DNA of 64,000 bases, taken from assembly GCA_001602955.1 (NCBI GenBank), contig LVAC01000022.1, positions 124,001 to 188,000 on the forward strand, given 5' to 3'. Under the pieces are notes generated by a model, which was not told the origin of the DNA, did no database searches, and worked only from the letters and a program-made list of their open reading frames with translations. Source of the DNA: Sulfurospirillum sp001602955. Its GTDB lineage: Bacteria; Campylobacterota; Campylobacteria; Campylobacterales; Sulfurospirillaceae. Positions 8,726 to 17,279 of the stretch are shown piece by piece (the stretch's first letter is position 1; every line of letters begins with the position of its first letter). The position numbers and the translations under genes were made by a program.

Positions 8726-9380
8726 AACGATACCCGATTCCTCTGATATTGGAAATGCTCTCTTTACCGAAGATTTTTTTGAGATTGTTGACGTAAACGC
8801 GAATCGACCCCTCGTTCATCTCTTCGCTACTGCTCCACAATCGCTCATGAATCATCTCTTTGGTGACTACGTAGCCTCTTTCTTTTACTAACAGATACAA
8901 CAACTCAAAGTCTTTGAGATGCACATCCAACTCTTCGTCGTCGAAAAAAAGACGCTTACGCGCTAAATTGAGCTTATAGTGTTCATCGATAACGAGCCAA
9001 TCGTCTACAATCCCTTTTGCACGTGTTAAGATGGCGCGAATGCGTAACAAAAGTTCACCCAAATCAAAAGGCTTTTTAATATAATCGTCGCCTCCCAAAG
9101 TAAACCCCTGCGTTAAGCTCTCTTGATCGTTTAAAGAAGTGACGAAAATCGCGGGCGTTCTGTCTCCCGAAGCTCTCAGCTCTCGTAAAAAATCAAATCC
9201 GTTCATTTCGGGAACCTTCACGTCCAAAAGATACAGATCAAACTTCTCTTCGTAACAACGTTTCAGAGCTTCTTTACCGTTTTGAACCAACACACAGGTG
9301 TAATCGTTTTCGCTCAAAAAATCTTCTAGCGTATTGAGCAAAAGCGCATTATCCTCTAAGATTAAAAGTTTATACGACAT
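8715..9380 (-). CDS. OmpR/PhoB-family response regulator
   Basis: A 221-residue DNA-binding regulator. The receiver has acidic pair Glu9-Asp10, phospho-acceptor Asp53 (LLDVKVPEMNG) and conserved Lys in IKKPF. The C-terminal winged helix has LKDFELLYLLVKERGYVVTKEMI and the RVYVNNLKKIFG recognition region. The ATG at 9380 has GGAG about 9 nt upstream; the frame stays open to 9425, but that extension is inside pyrC and unlike the family. The start lies 11 bp inside the pyrC 3' end, so pyrC, this gene and the kinase may form one transcript. Target genes are unknown. Confidence 0.92.
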   Translation of the reverse strand: MSYKLLILEDNALLLNTLEDFLSENDYTCVLVQNGKEALKRCYEEKFDLYLLDVKVPEMNGFDFLRELRASGDRTPAIFVTSLNDQESLTQGFTLGGDDYIKKPFDLGELLLRIRAILTRAKGIVDDWLVIDEHYKLNLARKRLFFDDEELDVHLKDFELLYLLVKERGYVVTKEMIHERLWSSSEEMNEGSIRVYVNNLKKIFGKESISNIRGIGYRFEK

Positions 9381-10377
9381 GTTGAATACTCCATGCCAAT
9401 GTTTCGTTTGCAAACATCGGGACAATGTTACCGTAAGCGTGTGTTACTTTCATAGGAGTTTTTTCTAAAACAACCTCTTTATGAAGGGCTTTATAGCCGT
9501 AAATGGTTTGTGCATTGTTACTTACAAACGCTTGTAACGAAGCTAATGCGTTATGTTTGTCAAAGAGTTCCGTGAGCACTTGCAAAGCGATGGGTGCGGT
9601 AAAAACACCTGCCGCACATCCGCAACACTCTTTCTTGTGAATCGGATGCGGTGCCGAATCGCTTCCGAACATCACTTTAGGATGCGCCGCGAGACTGACA
9701 TGTAAAAGGGCTTCTCGATCTTCGTAACGTTTGGCGATCGGCTTGCAAAAAAGATGCGGTTGAAGCATTCCTCCGGCAACGTCGTCCAGCGTAATCAACA
9801 AATGATGCAACGTTACCGTGGCATACAAATTTTCATAGCGATCAAGAAGGGCTACGCTCTCTTGGGTAGTGATATGTTCCATAACGATCTTGAGCTTTGG
9901 AAACGCTTCGGCAAGACTTTCGTAAATCGAAGCAAACTCTTTTTCTCGATCCATCACAAAACCGTTCGTTTCTCCGTGAACGCATAAGACGAGTCCCAAG
10001 TCGCTCATTGCTTCTAAAACGGGACGCAGTAGCTCGATGTCCATACTCGCCACGCCGCCTTCGGAATTGGTCGTAATGCCGGATGGATAAAGTTTTAAAG
10101 CCTTCACATGTAAAGCGGCTTTTTCTAAAAACTCCCGCGTATAATCGCTACGAAAAAAAAGCGTCATTAAAGGCTCAAAATGATTTTGTCCGATTGCGCG
10201 TACGATACGTTCTTTGTAAGCAAGAACCGCTTCAATCGTCGTAATTGGAGGAACAAGATTTGGCATGACGATTGCTCCGGCAAAACCGTAAGCACTTAAG
10301 GGTGCTACAAGATTAAGCATTTCTTCGTCGCGTAAATGCAGATGCATATCCAAAGGAGAAATCAGCGTATGGGTCAT
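9370..10377 (-). CDS. pyrC: Dihydroorotase PyrC
   Basis: Cytoplasmic zinc enzyme that cyclises N-carbamoyl-aspartate to dihydroorotate in pyrimidine synthesis. At 335 residues it matches the short class II type. DMHLHLRDEEM holds the HxH metal site, KLYPSGITTNS the carboxylated Lys, LCVHGE and VMEHITT further metal histidines, and FGSDSAPHPIHKKE the catalytic Asp region. A minus-strand TATAAT (10401-10406 on the plus strand as ATTATA) is 24 nt upstream. It overlaps the response regulator gene by 11 bp; the regulatory system is not obviously linked to pyrimidines. Confidence 0.95.
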   Translation of the reverse strand: MTHTLISPLDMHLHLRDEEMLNLVAPLSAYGFAGAIVMPNLVPPITTIEAVLAYKERIVRAIGQNHFEPLMTLFFRSDYTREFLEKAALHVKALKLYPSGITTNSEGGVASMDIELLRPVLEAMSDLGLVLCVHGETNGFVMDREKEFASIYESLAEAFPKLKIVMEHITTQESVALLDRYENLYATVTLHHLLITLDDVAGGMLQPHLFCKPIAKRYEDREALLHVSLAAHPKVMFGSDSAPHPIHKKECCGCAAGVFTAPIALQVLTELFDKHNALASLQAFVSNNAQTIYGYKALHKEVVLEKTPMKVTHAYGNIVPMFANETLAWSIQHVV

Positions 10378-10426
10378 CGAAAAGTCCCTTTTTTGTTTTA
10401 ATTATAGCAAAGCAAGCCCAAAATGT

Positions 10427-10432
10427 TATACT
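10427..10432 (+). promoter_or_regulatory. Probable -10 element of the aldo/keto reductase gene
   Basis: TATACT sits 27 nt before the aldo/keto reductase start in the short divergent spacer shared with pyrC, whose own TATAAT is on the minus strand at 10401-10406. Confidence 0.5.
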
Positions 10433-10458
10433 TTCAGCAAAAATGTTAAGGTATCGTC

Positions 10459-11478
10459 ATGGAATATCGCTACATCGGTAAGACAGGTTTACGAGTAACC
10501 CCTATTTGTATGGGAACGATGAGTTTTGGAAGTTGGAGTGACAAGGCAGAATCCTTTAAAATCCTCGATACTGCGTATGAGCGGGGTATCAACTTTTTTG
10601 ATACCGCTGAACTCTACCCTGTACCTCCACGCAGTGATTACGCGGGCGAGACCGAGCGTATTATCTCCGAGTGGCTTGCTACCAAACCGCGTGAGAGCAT
10701 CATCTTAGCGACGAAAATAGCGGGTGCGGCAAACGGTTGGTTTGTACCGCCCATTCGTCACGGCTACACGGCGATCGATCGCTTTCACATACAGAGAGCC
10801 GTTGAGGGAAGTTTGAAACGCCTTAAAACCGACTACATCGACCTTTATCAAGTTCATTGGCCTGATGAAATCGTGCCCAAAGAAGAGTCGATGCGTGCAC
10901 TAGATGAACTGGTCAAAAGTGGAAAAGTACGTTACCTTGGAACATCCAATGATACGACGTATGGACTCACCAAATCCAACACCATCGCACAGTATGAAAA
11001 GCTTTCCCGTTTTGAGTCTATTCAAAACAATTTTTCACTGTTAAACCCTCGTTTTCTAGACGAACTTGCCAATGCGTGTCGTAAGGAGAAAATCTCTCTT
11101 TTACCCTATTCTCCCATCGGTGGCGGCGTTTTAAGCGGTAAATACAACCAAGCGTTTATCGACCCCAAAACACGTTTTGGTGAATACCTCAATGCAGGCG
11201 AAGCGCGACAAAGAGCGATGTATAGCCGATTTGTCAATGAAAAATCCCTCGCGGCGACGGCAAAATACATCGAAATCGCTCAAAAATACGGCATGAGCCC
11301 TGTAACACTTGCGGTTGCTTGGAGTATGCATTTTGATTTTGTCGCGTCTACCATTATCGGCGCGCGTTATGCGAGTCAACTTGAAGAGAGTTTCAAAGCC
11401 TTTGATCTCAAACTCAGCCCTGAGATTTTAAAGGAATGCGAGAAAGTTCAAAAAGAGATTTTATACCCTTTGGGGTAA
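10459..11478 (+). CDS. Aldo/keto reductase, Tas-like
   Basis: NADPH-dependent oxidoreductase of the aldo/keto reductase superfamily, 339 residues, closest in layout to E. coli Tas. The expected tetrad is visible: Asp in FFDTAE, Tyr in ELYP, Lys in ILATKI and His in YQVHWPD. The C-terminal cofactor region has STIIGARYASQLEESF. The physiological substrate cannot be told. It is an isolated gene, divergent from pyrC and convergent with amtB. By eye its codon use is less rich in ACG/TCG-type codons than its neighbours, a weak hint of separate origin. Two palindromic repeats follow its stop. Confidence 0.9.
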   Translation: MEYRYIGKTGLRVTPICMGTMSFGSWSDKAESFKILDTAYERGINFFDTAELYPVPPRSDYAGETERIISEWLATKPRESIILATKIAGAANGWFVPPIRHGYTAIDRFHIQRAVEGSLKRLKTDYIDLYQVHWPDEIVPKEESMRALDELVKSGKVRYLGTSNDTTYGLTKSNTIAQYEKLSRFESIQNNFSLLNPRFLDELANACRKEKISLLPYSPIGGGVLSGKYNQAFIDPKTRFGEYLNAGEARQRAMYSRFVNEKSLAATAKYIEIAQKYGMSPVTLAVAWSMHFDFVASTIIGARYASQLEESFKAFDLKLSPEILKECEKVQKEILYPLG

Positions 11479-11488
11479 GGAAAGGAGA

Positions 11489-11520
11489 CTTACATGTAAG
11501 AAAAAATCCTTACATGTAAG
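11489..11520. repeat. Tandem pair of 12-bp palindromes, possible terminator
   Basis: CTTACATGTAAG occurs twice (11489-11500 and 11509-11520) separated by 8 bp of A-rich DNA. Each copy is a perfect palindrome, and together they can also fold into one 12-bp stem. They fill the gap between the convergent aldo/keto reductase and amtB genes. They belong to the window-wide ACATGTAA repeat. Confidence 0.8.
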
Positions 11521-11527
11521 CGTGTGT

Positions 11528-12712
11528 TTAAGCTTTGGATTTTACAAATTCGGGATAGGCTTCTAAACCGCACTCTTCAACGTCGAGCCCGACGTATTCG
11601 TGTTCTTCGTCGCTTCGTAGTCCCACGACTTTTTGAATGCCTCTGAAAATAACGTAGGAGAGAGGGAAAACGAACACGCCCGTCAAAACGATGCCTTTCA
11701 GTTGCGTCGTCAATGAAAAATCGGCAAAAATCGCCACGGCAATCGTACCCCAAATTCCGTTGACCAAATGTACCGACAACGCACCTACCGGATCGTCGAT
11801 TTGAAGTTTATCGAAAAGCGGTACGGCAAACACGACCAATGCTCCGCCGATAGCACCGATGAAGATCGGCTCCCAAAGACCTACGACGTCCGCTCCGGCG
11901 GTAATGGCAACCAAGCCGCCTAACGCGCCGTTTAAAATCATCGTAATATCCAGTTTTTTATATTGAATATAAACAATGCATGCCGCGACGATCGCTCCGG
12001 CAAGTCCTGCGGTATTGGTATTGACGATAATCAATCCTACCAAATCGGCCGCTTCTTTATCGGTTGCGATATGAAACGCACTTCCGCCGTTAAAGCCGAA
12101 CCATCCGATCCAAAGTAACATCGCACCGAGCGTCACGAGTGGGATATTCGATGCCGGAATCGCACGAACTTGCCCTTCCTTGCCGTAACGACCTCTTCGT
12201 GCGCCCAAAACCAAAATACCCGCTAAAAGTGCCCAGCCGCCTACGGAATGGATGACCGTACAACCGGCAAGATCGTGAACGTCGCTTAAAAAGCCTCCAC
12301 CCCAAATTGCACGCCCGACGACCGGATAGAGAAATCCGCTCATACAGACCGCAAAAATCATAAACGGAATGATACGAATACGCTCGCTTACGCCGCCGCT
12401 CATAATTGAAACGCTCTTGCTCACAAATGCCATCTGAAAGAAAAAATAGGCATATGCACTATACCCCTGCGTCGAAACGCCCGAGAGGAAAAATCCGTCT
12501 CCGCCGAACATAACGTTGTAGCCCCATAGCAAAAAGACAAACGACGTAATGGCGTACAAAAGTACGTTTCCCGTCAAGACCGCCGAAACGTTTTTACCGC
12601 GAACAAGCCCCGCTTCCAGCATAGCAAATCCGGGAACCATCAAAATAATTAAAACCGCCGTGAAAAGTAAAAAGAGAGTATCGATAATATACTGAAGATG
12701 CGAGAGTTCCAT
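11528..12712 (-). CDS. amtB: Ammonium transporter AmtB
   Basis: Inner-membrane ammonium channel of the Amt/Rh family, 394 residues, about eleven hydrophobic helices. The pore histidine pair is visible in CTVIHSVGGWA and SVHLVNGIWGT. SGGVSERIR and the FGFNGGSAF loop are conserved Amt segments. No cleavable signal is obvious beyond the hydrophobic N-terminus. It follows the P-II gene by 90 bp on the same strand, the classic glnK-amtB pairing in which the P-II protein plugs the channel. Nitrogen-responsive expression is expected, but no known operator is seen. Confidence 0.95.
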   Translation of the reverse strand: MELSHLQYIIDTLFLLFTAVLIILMVPGFAMLEAGLVRGKNVSAVLTGNVLLYAITSFVFLLWGYNVMFGGDGFFLSGVSTQGYSAYAYFFFQMAFVSKSVSIMSGGVSERIRIIPFMIFAVCMSGFLYPVVGRAIWGGGFLSDVHDLAGCTVIHSVGGWALLAGILVLGARRGRYGKEGQVRAIPASNIPLVTLGAMLLWIGWFGFNGGSAFHIATDKEAADLVGLIIVNTNTAGLAGAIVAACIVYIQYKKLDITMILNGALGGLVAITAGADVVGLWEPIFIGAIGGALVVFAVPLFDKLQIDDPVGALSVHLVNGIWGTIAVAIFADFSLTTQLKGIVLTGVFVFPLSYVIFRGIQKVVGLRSDEEHEYVGLDVEECGLEAYPEFVKSKA

Positions 12713-12768
12713 TACACGTGCCCTTAAATAAAATGTAATGGAGGATTGTACAAAAATGCAGGAAGTTC

Positions 12769-12791
12769 GAGTGATTAAATTTTAATCACTC
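12769..12791 (-). promoter_or_regulatory. Intergenic hairpin between the P-II gene and amtB
   Basis: A perfect 10-bp inverted repeat (GAGTGATTAA, loop ATT, TTAATCACTC) in the 90-bp spacer. There is no T-run on the minus strand, so it is better explained as an mRNA-processing, stability or attenuation element than as a strong terminator. Confidence 0.6.
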
Positions 12792-12802
12792 GGTACTCGT
12801 TT

Positions 12803-13141
12803 CTAGATAGCGTCCTCGTTTTCTTCACCGGTTCGAATACGAATAATGCGCTCTACTTCGCTTACAAATATCTTGCCGTCGCCTATTTTACCGGTCTTTG
12901 CGGCTTCCGTAATCGTTGCGATGACTTTGTCTACATTTTCATCAGCCACGACGATGTCGATTTTAATTTTAGGTAAAAAGTCTACCACGTACTCCGCACC
13001 TCTGTAGAGTTCGGAATGACCTTGTTGTCTGCCGTAACCTTTGACTTCATGAACGGTCATACCGGTTACTTCGATGCTTCCCAATGCATCTTTGACCTCT
13101 TCTAGTTTAAAAGGTTTAATAATTGCTTCGATCTTTTTCAT
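12803..13141 (-). CDS. glnB: Nitrogen regulatory protein P-II (GlnB/GlnK)
   Basis: Trimeric cytoplasmic signalling protein, 112 residues, that reads 2-oxoglutarate and ATP/ADP and controls AmtB. MKKIEAIIKPFKLEEVKDAL is the standard start. The T-loop has GYGRQQGHSELYRGAEY with Tyr51, the residue uridylylated in many species. The ATP-binding B-loop is KTGKIGDGKIFV. It sits directly before amtB, so a GlnK-type role is likely; the name glnB is by family. A minus-strand TATTGT/TACAAT-like -10 lies at 13176-13181, about 35 nt upstream. Confidence 0.95.
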   Translation of the reverse strand: MKKIEAIIKPFKLEEVKDALGSIEVTGMTVHEVKGYGRQQGHSELYRGAEYVVDFLPKIKIDIVVADENVDKVIATITEAAKTGKIGDGKIFVSEVERIIRIRTGEENEDAI

Positions 13142-13188
13142 CCTTATTTCTCCTCGTAACGTTCAAAATTGAGCTATTGTATCTTAAA

Positions 13189-13716
13189 TTATTTTAAATA
13201 CGCTTTGAGAATTTTTTGTGACTCAAGCGGTCTGTCTTGTCGATCCGTCGCAACGTTTTCCAGTTTTTTGAGTGTTTCTATTCCCTCGACGACCTCTCCA
13301 AAAATCGTATGCCTTCCGTTAAGGTGAGGCGTTGGTACGGTCGTAATGAAAAATTGACTTCCGTTCGTATTGCGTCCGGCGTTTGCCATCGCCAAAATAC
13401 CTGCTTTGTCAAAAACAACGTTCGGTTTAAACTCATCCTCAAACGCATGTCCGTAAATCGATTGACCGCCTCTGCCCGTTCCGGTCGGATCTCCACCTTG
13501 AACCATGAAATTTTTGATAATACGATGAAAGATGATGCCGTCGTAGTAGCCTTTTTTGACCAAACCTTCGAAATTTTCACACGCTTTTGGCGCAATCTCG
13601 GGTTTTAACGCAAAAACGATTTTGCCTTGCGTCGTTTCAAAAACAACTTCATGCGCCGCCGATGCCAAAGTCAAAAAACCCAATAACGCCGAAATCACAA
13701 ATGCTCTTACCATCAT
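13189..13716 (-). CDS. Secreted cyclophilin-type peptidyl-prolyl isomerase
   Basis: A 175-residue cyclophilin, catalysing cis-trans isomerisation at proline bonds. A signal peptide (MMVRAFVISALLGFLTLASA) predicts export to the periplasm. FHRIIKNFMVQGGDPTGTGRGG carries the catalytic Arg and substrate loop, and FGEVVEGIETL is the usual C-terminal element. Its ATG overlaps the response regulator stop (ATGA), so it ends the binding-protein/kinase/regulator operon. A folding helper for the periplasmic sensor is an attractive idea, but not shown by sequence. Confidence 0.92.
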   Translation of the reverse strand: MMVRAFVISALLGFLTLASAAHEVVFETTQGKIVFALKPEIAPKACENFEGLVKKGYYDGIIFHRIIKNFMVQGGDPTGTGRGGQSIYGHAFEDEFKPNVVFDKAGILAMANAGRNTNGSQFFITTVPTPHLNGRHTIFGEVVEGIETLKKLENVATDRQDRPLESQKILKAYLK

Positions 13717-14375
13717 AAAGATTCTCCGATCAGTTTCGTATTGCGAAAACGATACATTTTATTTTTTACTTTTTCCAAAATACCGACTTTGATTAACTGT
13801 TGAAACATATGAACCACCGTCGGCTTACTCACACCGATATTATCGATAATGTCTTGATACGAACCGTTAAAAATCTTATTTTCGTCCAAATGGTTAATGA
13901 TGTACCGTAAGATTTCAATTTTTTTACCTCCGATCAACGCCGCAAGCCCTTCAATAATAAACAAACATCCTTGCAGCTCTTTATTGTGAAGTTTCGGTAA
14001 CATCGTGGTGTAAATATTGCTAATTAAATCTTTCACGTTAATCGGCTTCATAATAAAGCCGTCTACTTTAAGCGCAATCGCTTCTATCAAATACTCCGTC
14101 TCCGTAAACGCCGTCGTGATAATCGCCGGAATCTCGCGTTGATGCTCGTTTTTGAGCTTTTTCAGCATCTCGATACCGTTCATCTCCGGCATTAAAATAT
14201 CGGTCACGATAATGTCGATCTCTTTTTCAAGGGCAATTTTTAACCCTTCCGCTCCGTTGTTTGCCAAATAGACTTCTTTGACGAAATCTTTTAAAATCAT
14301 TTGCGTTTGCGTCTGTACCGATTTTTCGTCTTCGACGTACAAAACAACGCAATCTTTTAACCCGTTAAAATCCAT
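13713..14375 (-). CDS. Response regulator with winged-helix output domain
   Basis: A 220-residue regulator. The receiver is residues 1-120: EDE acidic patch, phospho-acceptor Asp59 in IIVTDILMPEMNG, Thr and Lys in the TTAF and KPIN motifs. The output half (about 130-215) is not OmpR-type; IIDNIGVSKPTVVHMFQQLIKVGILEK reads as an ArsR/MarR-like winged helix. The ATG directly abuts the kinase TAA with GAGGAG upstream, giving tight coupling. DNA binding is inferred; the target may be its own operon or genes outside the window. Confidence 0.88.
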   Translation of the reverse strand: MDFNGLKDCVVLYVEDEKSVQTQTQMILKDFVKEVYLANNGAEGLKIALEKEIDIIVTDILMPEMNGIEMLKKLKNEHQREIPAIITTAFTETEYLIEAIALKVDGFIMKPINVKDLISNIYTTMLPKLHNKELQGCLFIIEGLAALIGGKKIEILRYIINHLDENKIFNGSYQDIIDNIGVSKPTVVHMFQQLIKVGILEKVKNKMYRFRNTKLIGESL

Positions 14376-15998
14376 TTATGACTCCTCTTGTTTATCTAAA
14401 GGGATGACGATCGTAATCATCGCACACTGCTCGTAATGTTGTGCATTTTGAAACGTATAAGCGATGTTCGCTCCGTTGATGGTCCCTTGCATCTGTTTTT
14501 CGATAATTTGTTTTGACATGTAAAGCCCGATTCCCGTTCCCGAAGATTTGTGCTTGGTCGTAAAATACGGTTCAAACATCCGGTCTAAAACCTCATCGCA
14601 AATGCCGCCGCCGTTGTCGATAACACCGATAAGCGCATTATCGCCCTCTTTCGTGATAGAAACTTCGATCAGTTTCGTAGCAATGCCTCGCTCTTCCAAG
14701 GCATCTTTGGCATTGGAGAGCAAATTCATCATGACTTGCGAAAATTCATTAGGATAGCCCCTCACTTCAACACTTGCACTATCGTATAACAAAATTTCGA
14801 TCCCCGCTTTTTCGTAATACTCTTTCACGAGATTGATGCTGTATTGAACGATCGATTTGACGCTAAAACGCTCTTCACTGTGATTGGGCTTGAAAAAATT
14901 ACGAAAATCGTCAATCGTGTGCGACATCAGCGAAGCCAATTCGATACCTTCTTTGACTTGTTTATCGATAAACGCGTCGCTTAGTTCCAATCCCGCCATT
15001 CGTTTCATCTGAAAACTCTGAACCACCAAAACGATCGCGTTGAGAGGTTGCCGCCATTGATGGGCGATATTACCGATCATTTCACCCATAGAAGCCAGTC
15101 TTGATTGGCGAAACATGATTTGGTCTTTTTTACGACTTTGTTCAACTTCGTACTGGACTTTGAGTTCCAAATCGCGGTTCAGTTGTTGCAGTTCTTGCGT
15201 CTTTTCGTCTACCATCTTGGCAAGTTTCGTATGCAATAAACGAATATTTTGAAGCAACACGATGGCGAGCAAGGCGGCAAAAGCGATCGTACCGATCGTT
15301 GCAACCACGATCCATTCAAAAGTATTATCGTAGACTTTTTCGGTTCGAGCGTAACCTTCTTTGGCATTATCAAGATTCATATTGATCAATCCCGTCAAGT
15401 CGATATTGATCGAATAGACGCTTGGATACAGTTCGTTTTGCAAGGTTTCAATCGCTTTAAACGTCTGCTTCGTCTCAAAATAACTGAACATTTTTAATAA
15501 AATACCGTCAATCGTGTGGATTTTTTGTTCGATTTTAGATGTGAGAACGTCGTCTTCTTTTGTCGGAAAATGGTTCGGATGGTTTTCTTTAAAAATGCCC
15601 CACGAACGCGCCAATTTAATCAACCAATCGCTCTCGTCGATACCCAAACTACTTTTATATTCTTGCAGTTCGATCTGAATCAACTCTTGCGCTAAAGCGA
15701 TGACGACCTTTCCCTCATGTGCGGAAATATTGCCCTTTTCGATGTCGCGAATCGTATCTAAGATATTGACCGTGTAAATGTCTTTCAAGTTTTCCAATCG
15801 AATCGTCGGAAGCATTCGCTTCGTATACAAAATATCGAAATTATTTTTAATACGGTTGATGCTCATATGAGCAAAACTCCCGATAAAAAACATCCCTACG
15901 ACCATAATCAAAAAAAGAAGCGTTGTTTTTTTAGCAATCGTCATCTCGTCGATGCTACTCATAAAATCATGAAAAGGCGTGCGGGTATCGTTACTCAT
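14376..15998 (-). CDS. Sensor histidine kinase with periplasmic helical sensor
   Basis: A 540-residue membrane kinase. TM1 is about residues 25-46, a mostly helical periplasmic region about 47-228 (four-helix-bundle-like), TM2 about 229-250, then a coiled coil. The phospho-acceptor is His313 in IAHQWRQPLNAI, the HWE-free type common in Campylobacterota. ATPase boxes are MMNLLSNAKDAL (N), VIDNGGGI (G1) and GTGIGLYMSK (G2). It overlaps the upstream binding-protein gene by 8 bp and abuts the regulator. The layout suggests that a ligand-loaded binding protein touches the periplasmic bundle. Confidence 0.92.
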   Translation of the reverse strand: MSNDTRTPFHDFMSSIDEMTIAKKTTLLFLIMVVGMFFIGSFAHMSINRIKNNFDILYTKRMLPTIRLENLKDIYTVNILDTIRDIEKGNISAHEGKVVIALAQELIQIELQEYKSSLGIDESDWLIKLARSWGIFKENHPNHFPTKEDDVLTSKIEQKIHTIDGILLKMFSYFETKQTFKAIETLQNELYPSVYSINIDLTGLINMNLDNAKEGYARTEKVYDNTFEWIVVATIGTIAFAALLAIVLLQNIRLLHTKLAKMVDEKTQELQQLNRDLELKVQYEVEQSRKKDQIMFRQSRLASMGEMIGNIAHQWRQPLNAIVLVVQSFQMKRMAGLELSDAFIDKQVKEGIELASLMSHTIDDFRNFFKPNHSEERFSVKSIVQYSINLVKEYYEKAGIEILLYDSASVEVRGYPNEFSQVMMNLLSNAKDALEERGIATKLIEVSITKEGDNALIGVIDNGGGICDEVLDRMFEPYFTTKHKSSGTGIGLYMSKQIIEKQMQGTINGANIAYTFQNAQHYEQCAMITIVIPLDKQEES

Positions 15999-17151
15999 CG
16001 TCTTTTCCTACCGAATAAAAATCATCGTCGACGTATTCGCTCAAATGCACGCGATGCAAGCACTTACAACGTTCGTCCCTGTTTTTAGAGATGCCGTCTT
16101 CATCCAGAGTTTTGGAAAACTCCCCCAAGGCCTGAATAAATTGGTCTTTCGTAAATTCCGGCCCTAAGGTTTTAAACACTTCGGCAATCATACGTGCCGC
16201 AAAATACCCCTCAAGCGAGACATGGCTTAAACGCTCTTTAGGATAATATTGGCGCATCAACGTACGATAATTTTCAACTTCGTCGACATCGGATGTCCAA
16301 GGCGAAGGAACGACTTGCGCGAAGACGATGCCCTCTCCGTTACCTTCCAAAAGATCAATGAGCGGTTTTGGCTCCATAAACGACGAGAGTCCAAAACGTA
16401 CCTCTTTTCTGATTTTGTGACTTTTGCGCGCACGCTTGATAAACTCGGCGGCGGCATTGGTCGATCCGATCATTAAAATAACTTCCGGATTGCACTGTTC
16501 TATTTCATAAAGCGCATTGCCTACCGAAAGCGTGTTACGCTTATAGCTACCCTCTCCTACCAAGACAAGATTGCGCTTGGCAAGTGCGGTTTTAACGCCT
16601 TTAAGTCCGGCTCTCCCGTAACTGTCGTTTTGGTAAAAAAGCGCAAATCGCTTGTATTTTTGCTCTTCGGCATAATACTTAACCAAACGTTCAATCTCAT
16701 CCAAATCGCCGGCACGTGCGTTTAAGACGATCGGATTGGGAGGATTGCGTAAAAACTCGGCTCCAGAATAAGCACCCACAAACGGAATGCGTTTTTCCAC
16801 GGCGATGGGAAAAATCGCTTCGGCAACGGGCGTACCGATAATGCCGAAAAGTGCAAAAATTTTCTCTTTTTCAATCAACTCGTTCACGTTTTCCACGGCA
16901 ATTTTCGGCTCATAACGATCGTCTTTAGCAATAATCTCTATTTTGCGACCGTACACGCCGCCTTTATCGTTCAAATTTTTAAGATAAATTTCCGCGCCGA
17001 GGAGAAATTGGTTGCCTACGCTATTAAGTCCACCGCTAAAAGGACCGCTCATGCCTAAACGTATGACATTACCTTCAAACGTAACATGTGAAAGATAGTA
17101 AGGTATCAATAAAAAAGAAGCGACGAGAAGCGCTCCGATGAGTCTACGCAT
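15991..17151 (-). CDS. Periplasmic binding protein, branched-chain amino-acid type, in a sensor operon
   Basis: A 386-residue Peripla_BP_6 (LivJ/ABC-type) protein with an N-terminal hydrophobic segment (about 4-24) that may be a signal peptide or an anchor. IRLGMSGPFSGG begins the first lobe; ENVNELIEKEKIFALFG, FYQNDSYGRAGLKG and the VILMIGS region are typical family stretches. The polar C-terminal tail holds CKCLHRVH. No permease or ATPase gene is nearby; instead the gene overlaps a histidine kinase, so I infer a sensory rather than transport role. The ligand could be an amino acid, amide, urea or an aromatic acid. Confidence 0.86.
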   Translation of the reverse strand: MRRLIGALLVASFLLIPYYLSHVTFEGNVIRLGMSGPFSGGLNSVGNQFLLGAEIYLKNLNDKGGVYGRKIEIIAKDDRYEPKIAVENVNELIEKEKIFALFGIIGTPVAEAIFPIAVEKRIPFVGAYSGAEFLRNPPNPIVLNARAGDLDEIERLVKYYAEEQKYKRFALFYQNDSYGRAGLKGVKTALAKRNLVLVGEGSYKRNTLSVGNALYEIEQCNPEVILMIGSTNAAAEFIKRARKSHKIRKEVRFGLSSFMEPKPLIDLLEGNGEGIVFAQVVPSPWTSDVDEVENYRTLMRQYYPKERLSHVSLEGYFAARMIAEVFKTLGPEFTKDQFIQALGEFSKTLDEDGISKNRDERCKCLHRVHLSEYVDDDFYSVGKDDE

Positions 17152-17185
17152 CTGGTTTGATGTCCGTAAAAAATATTTTAACGGC

Positions 17186-17191
17186 TATAAT
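17186..17191 (+). promoter_or_regulatory. Probable -10 element of the methyltransferase gene
   Basis: TATAAT inside GGCTATAATAGC, about 89 nt before the methyltransferase start and 35 nt before the divergent binding-protein gene. The leader up to 17279 is AT-rich with no other feature I can name. Confidence 0.4.
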
Positions 17192-17279
17192 AGCAATTAT
17201 TTTTTATAGAAGTGCTTAATTTAGTAAAAAAATATTTACTTAAAGCGTTTTTTTGCAAAAAACCGTAAAGAGTTAAAAA

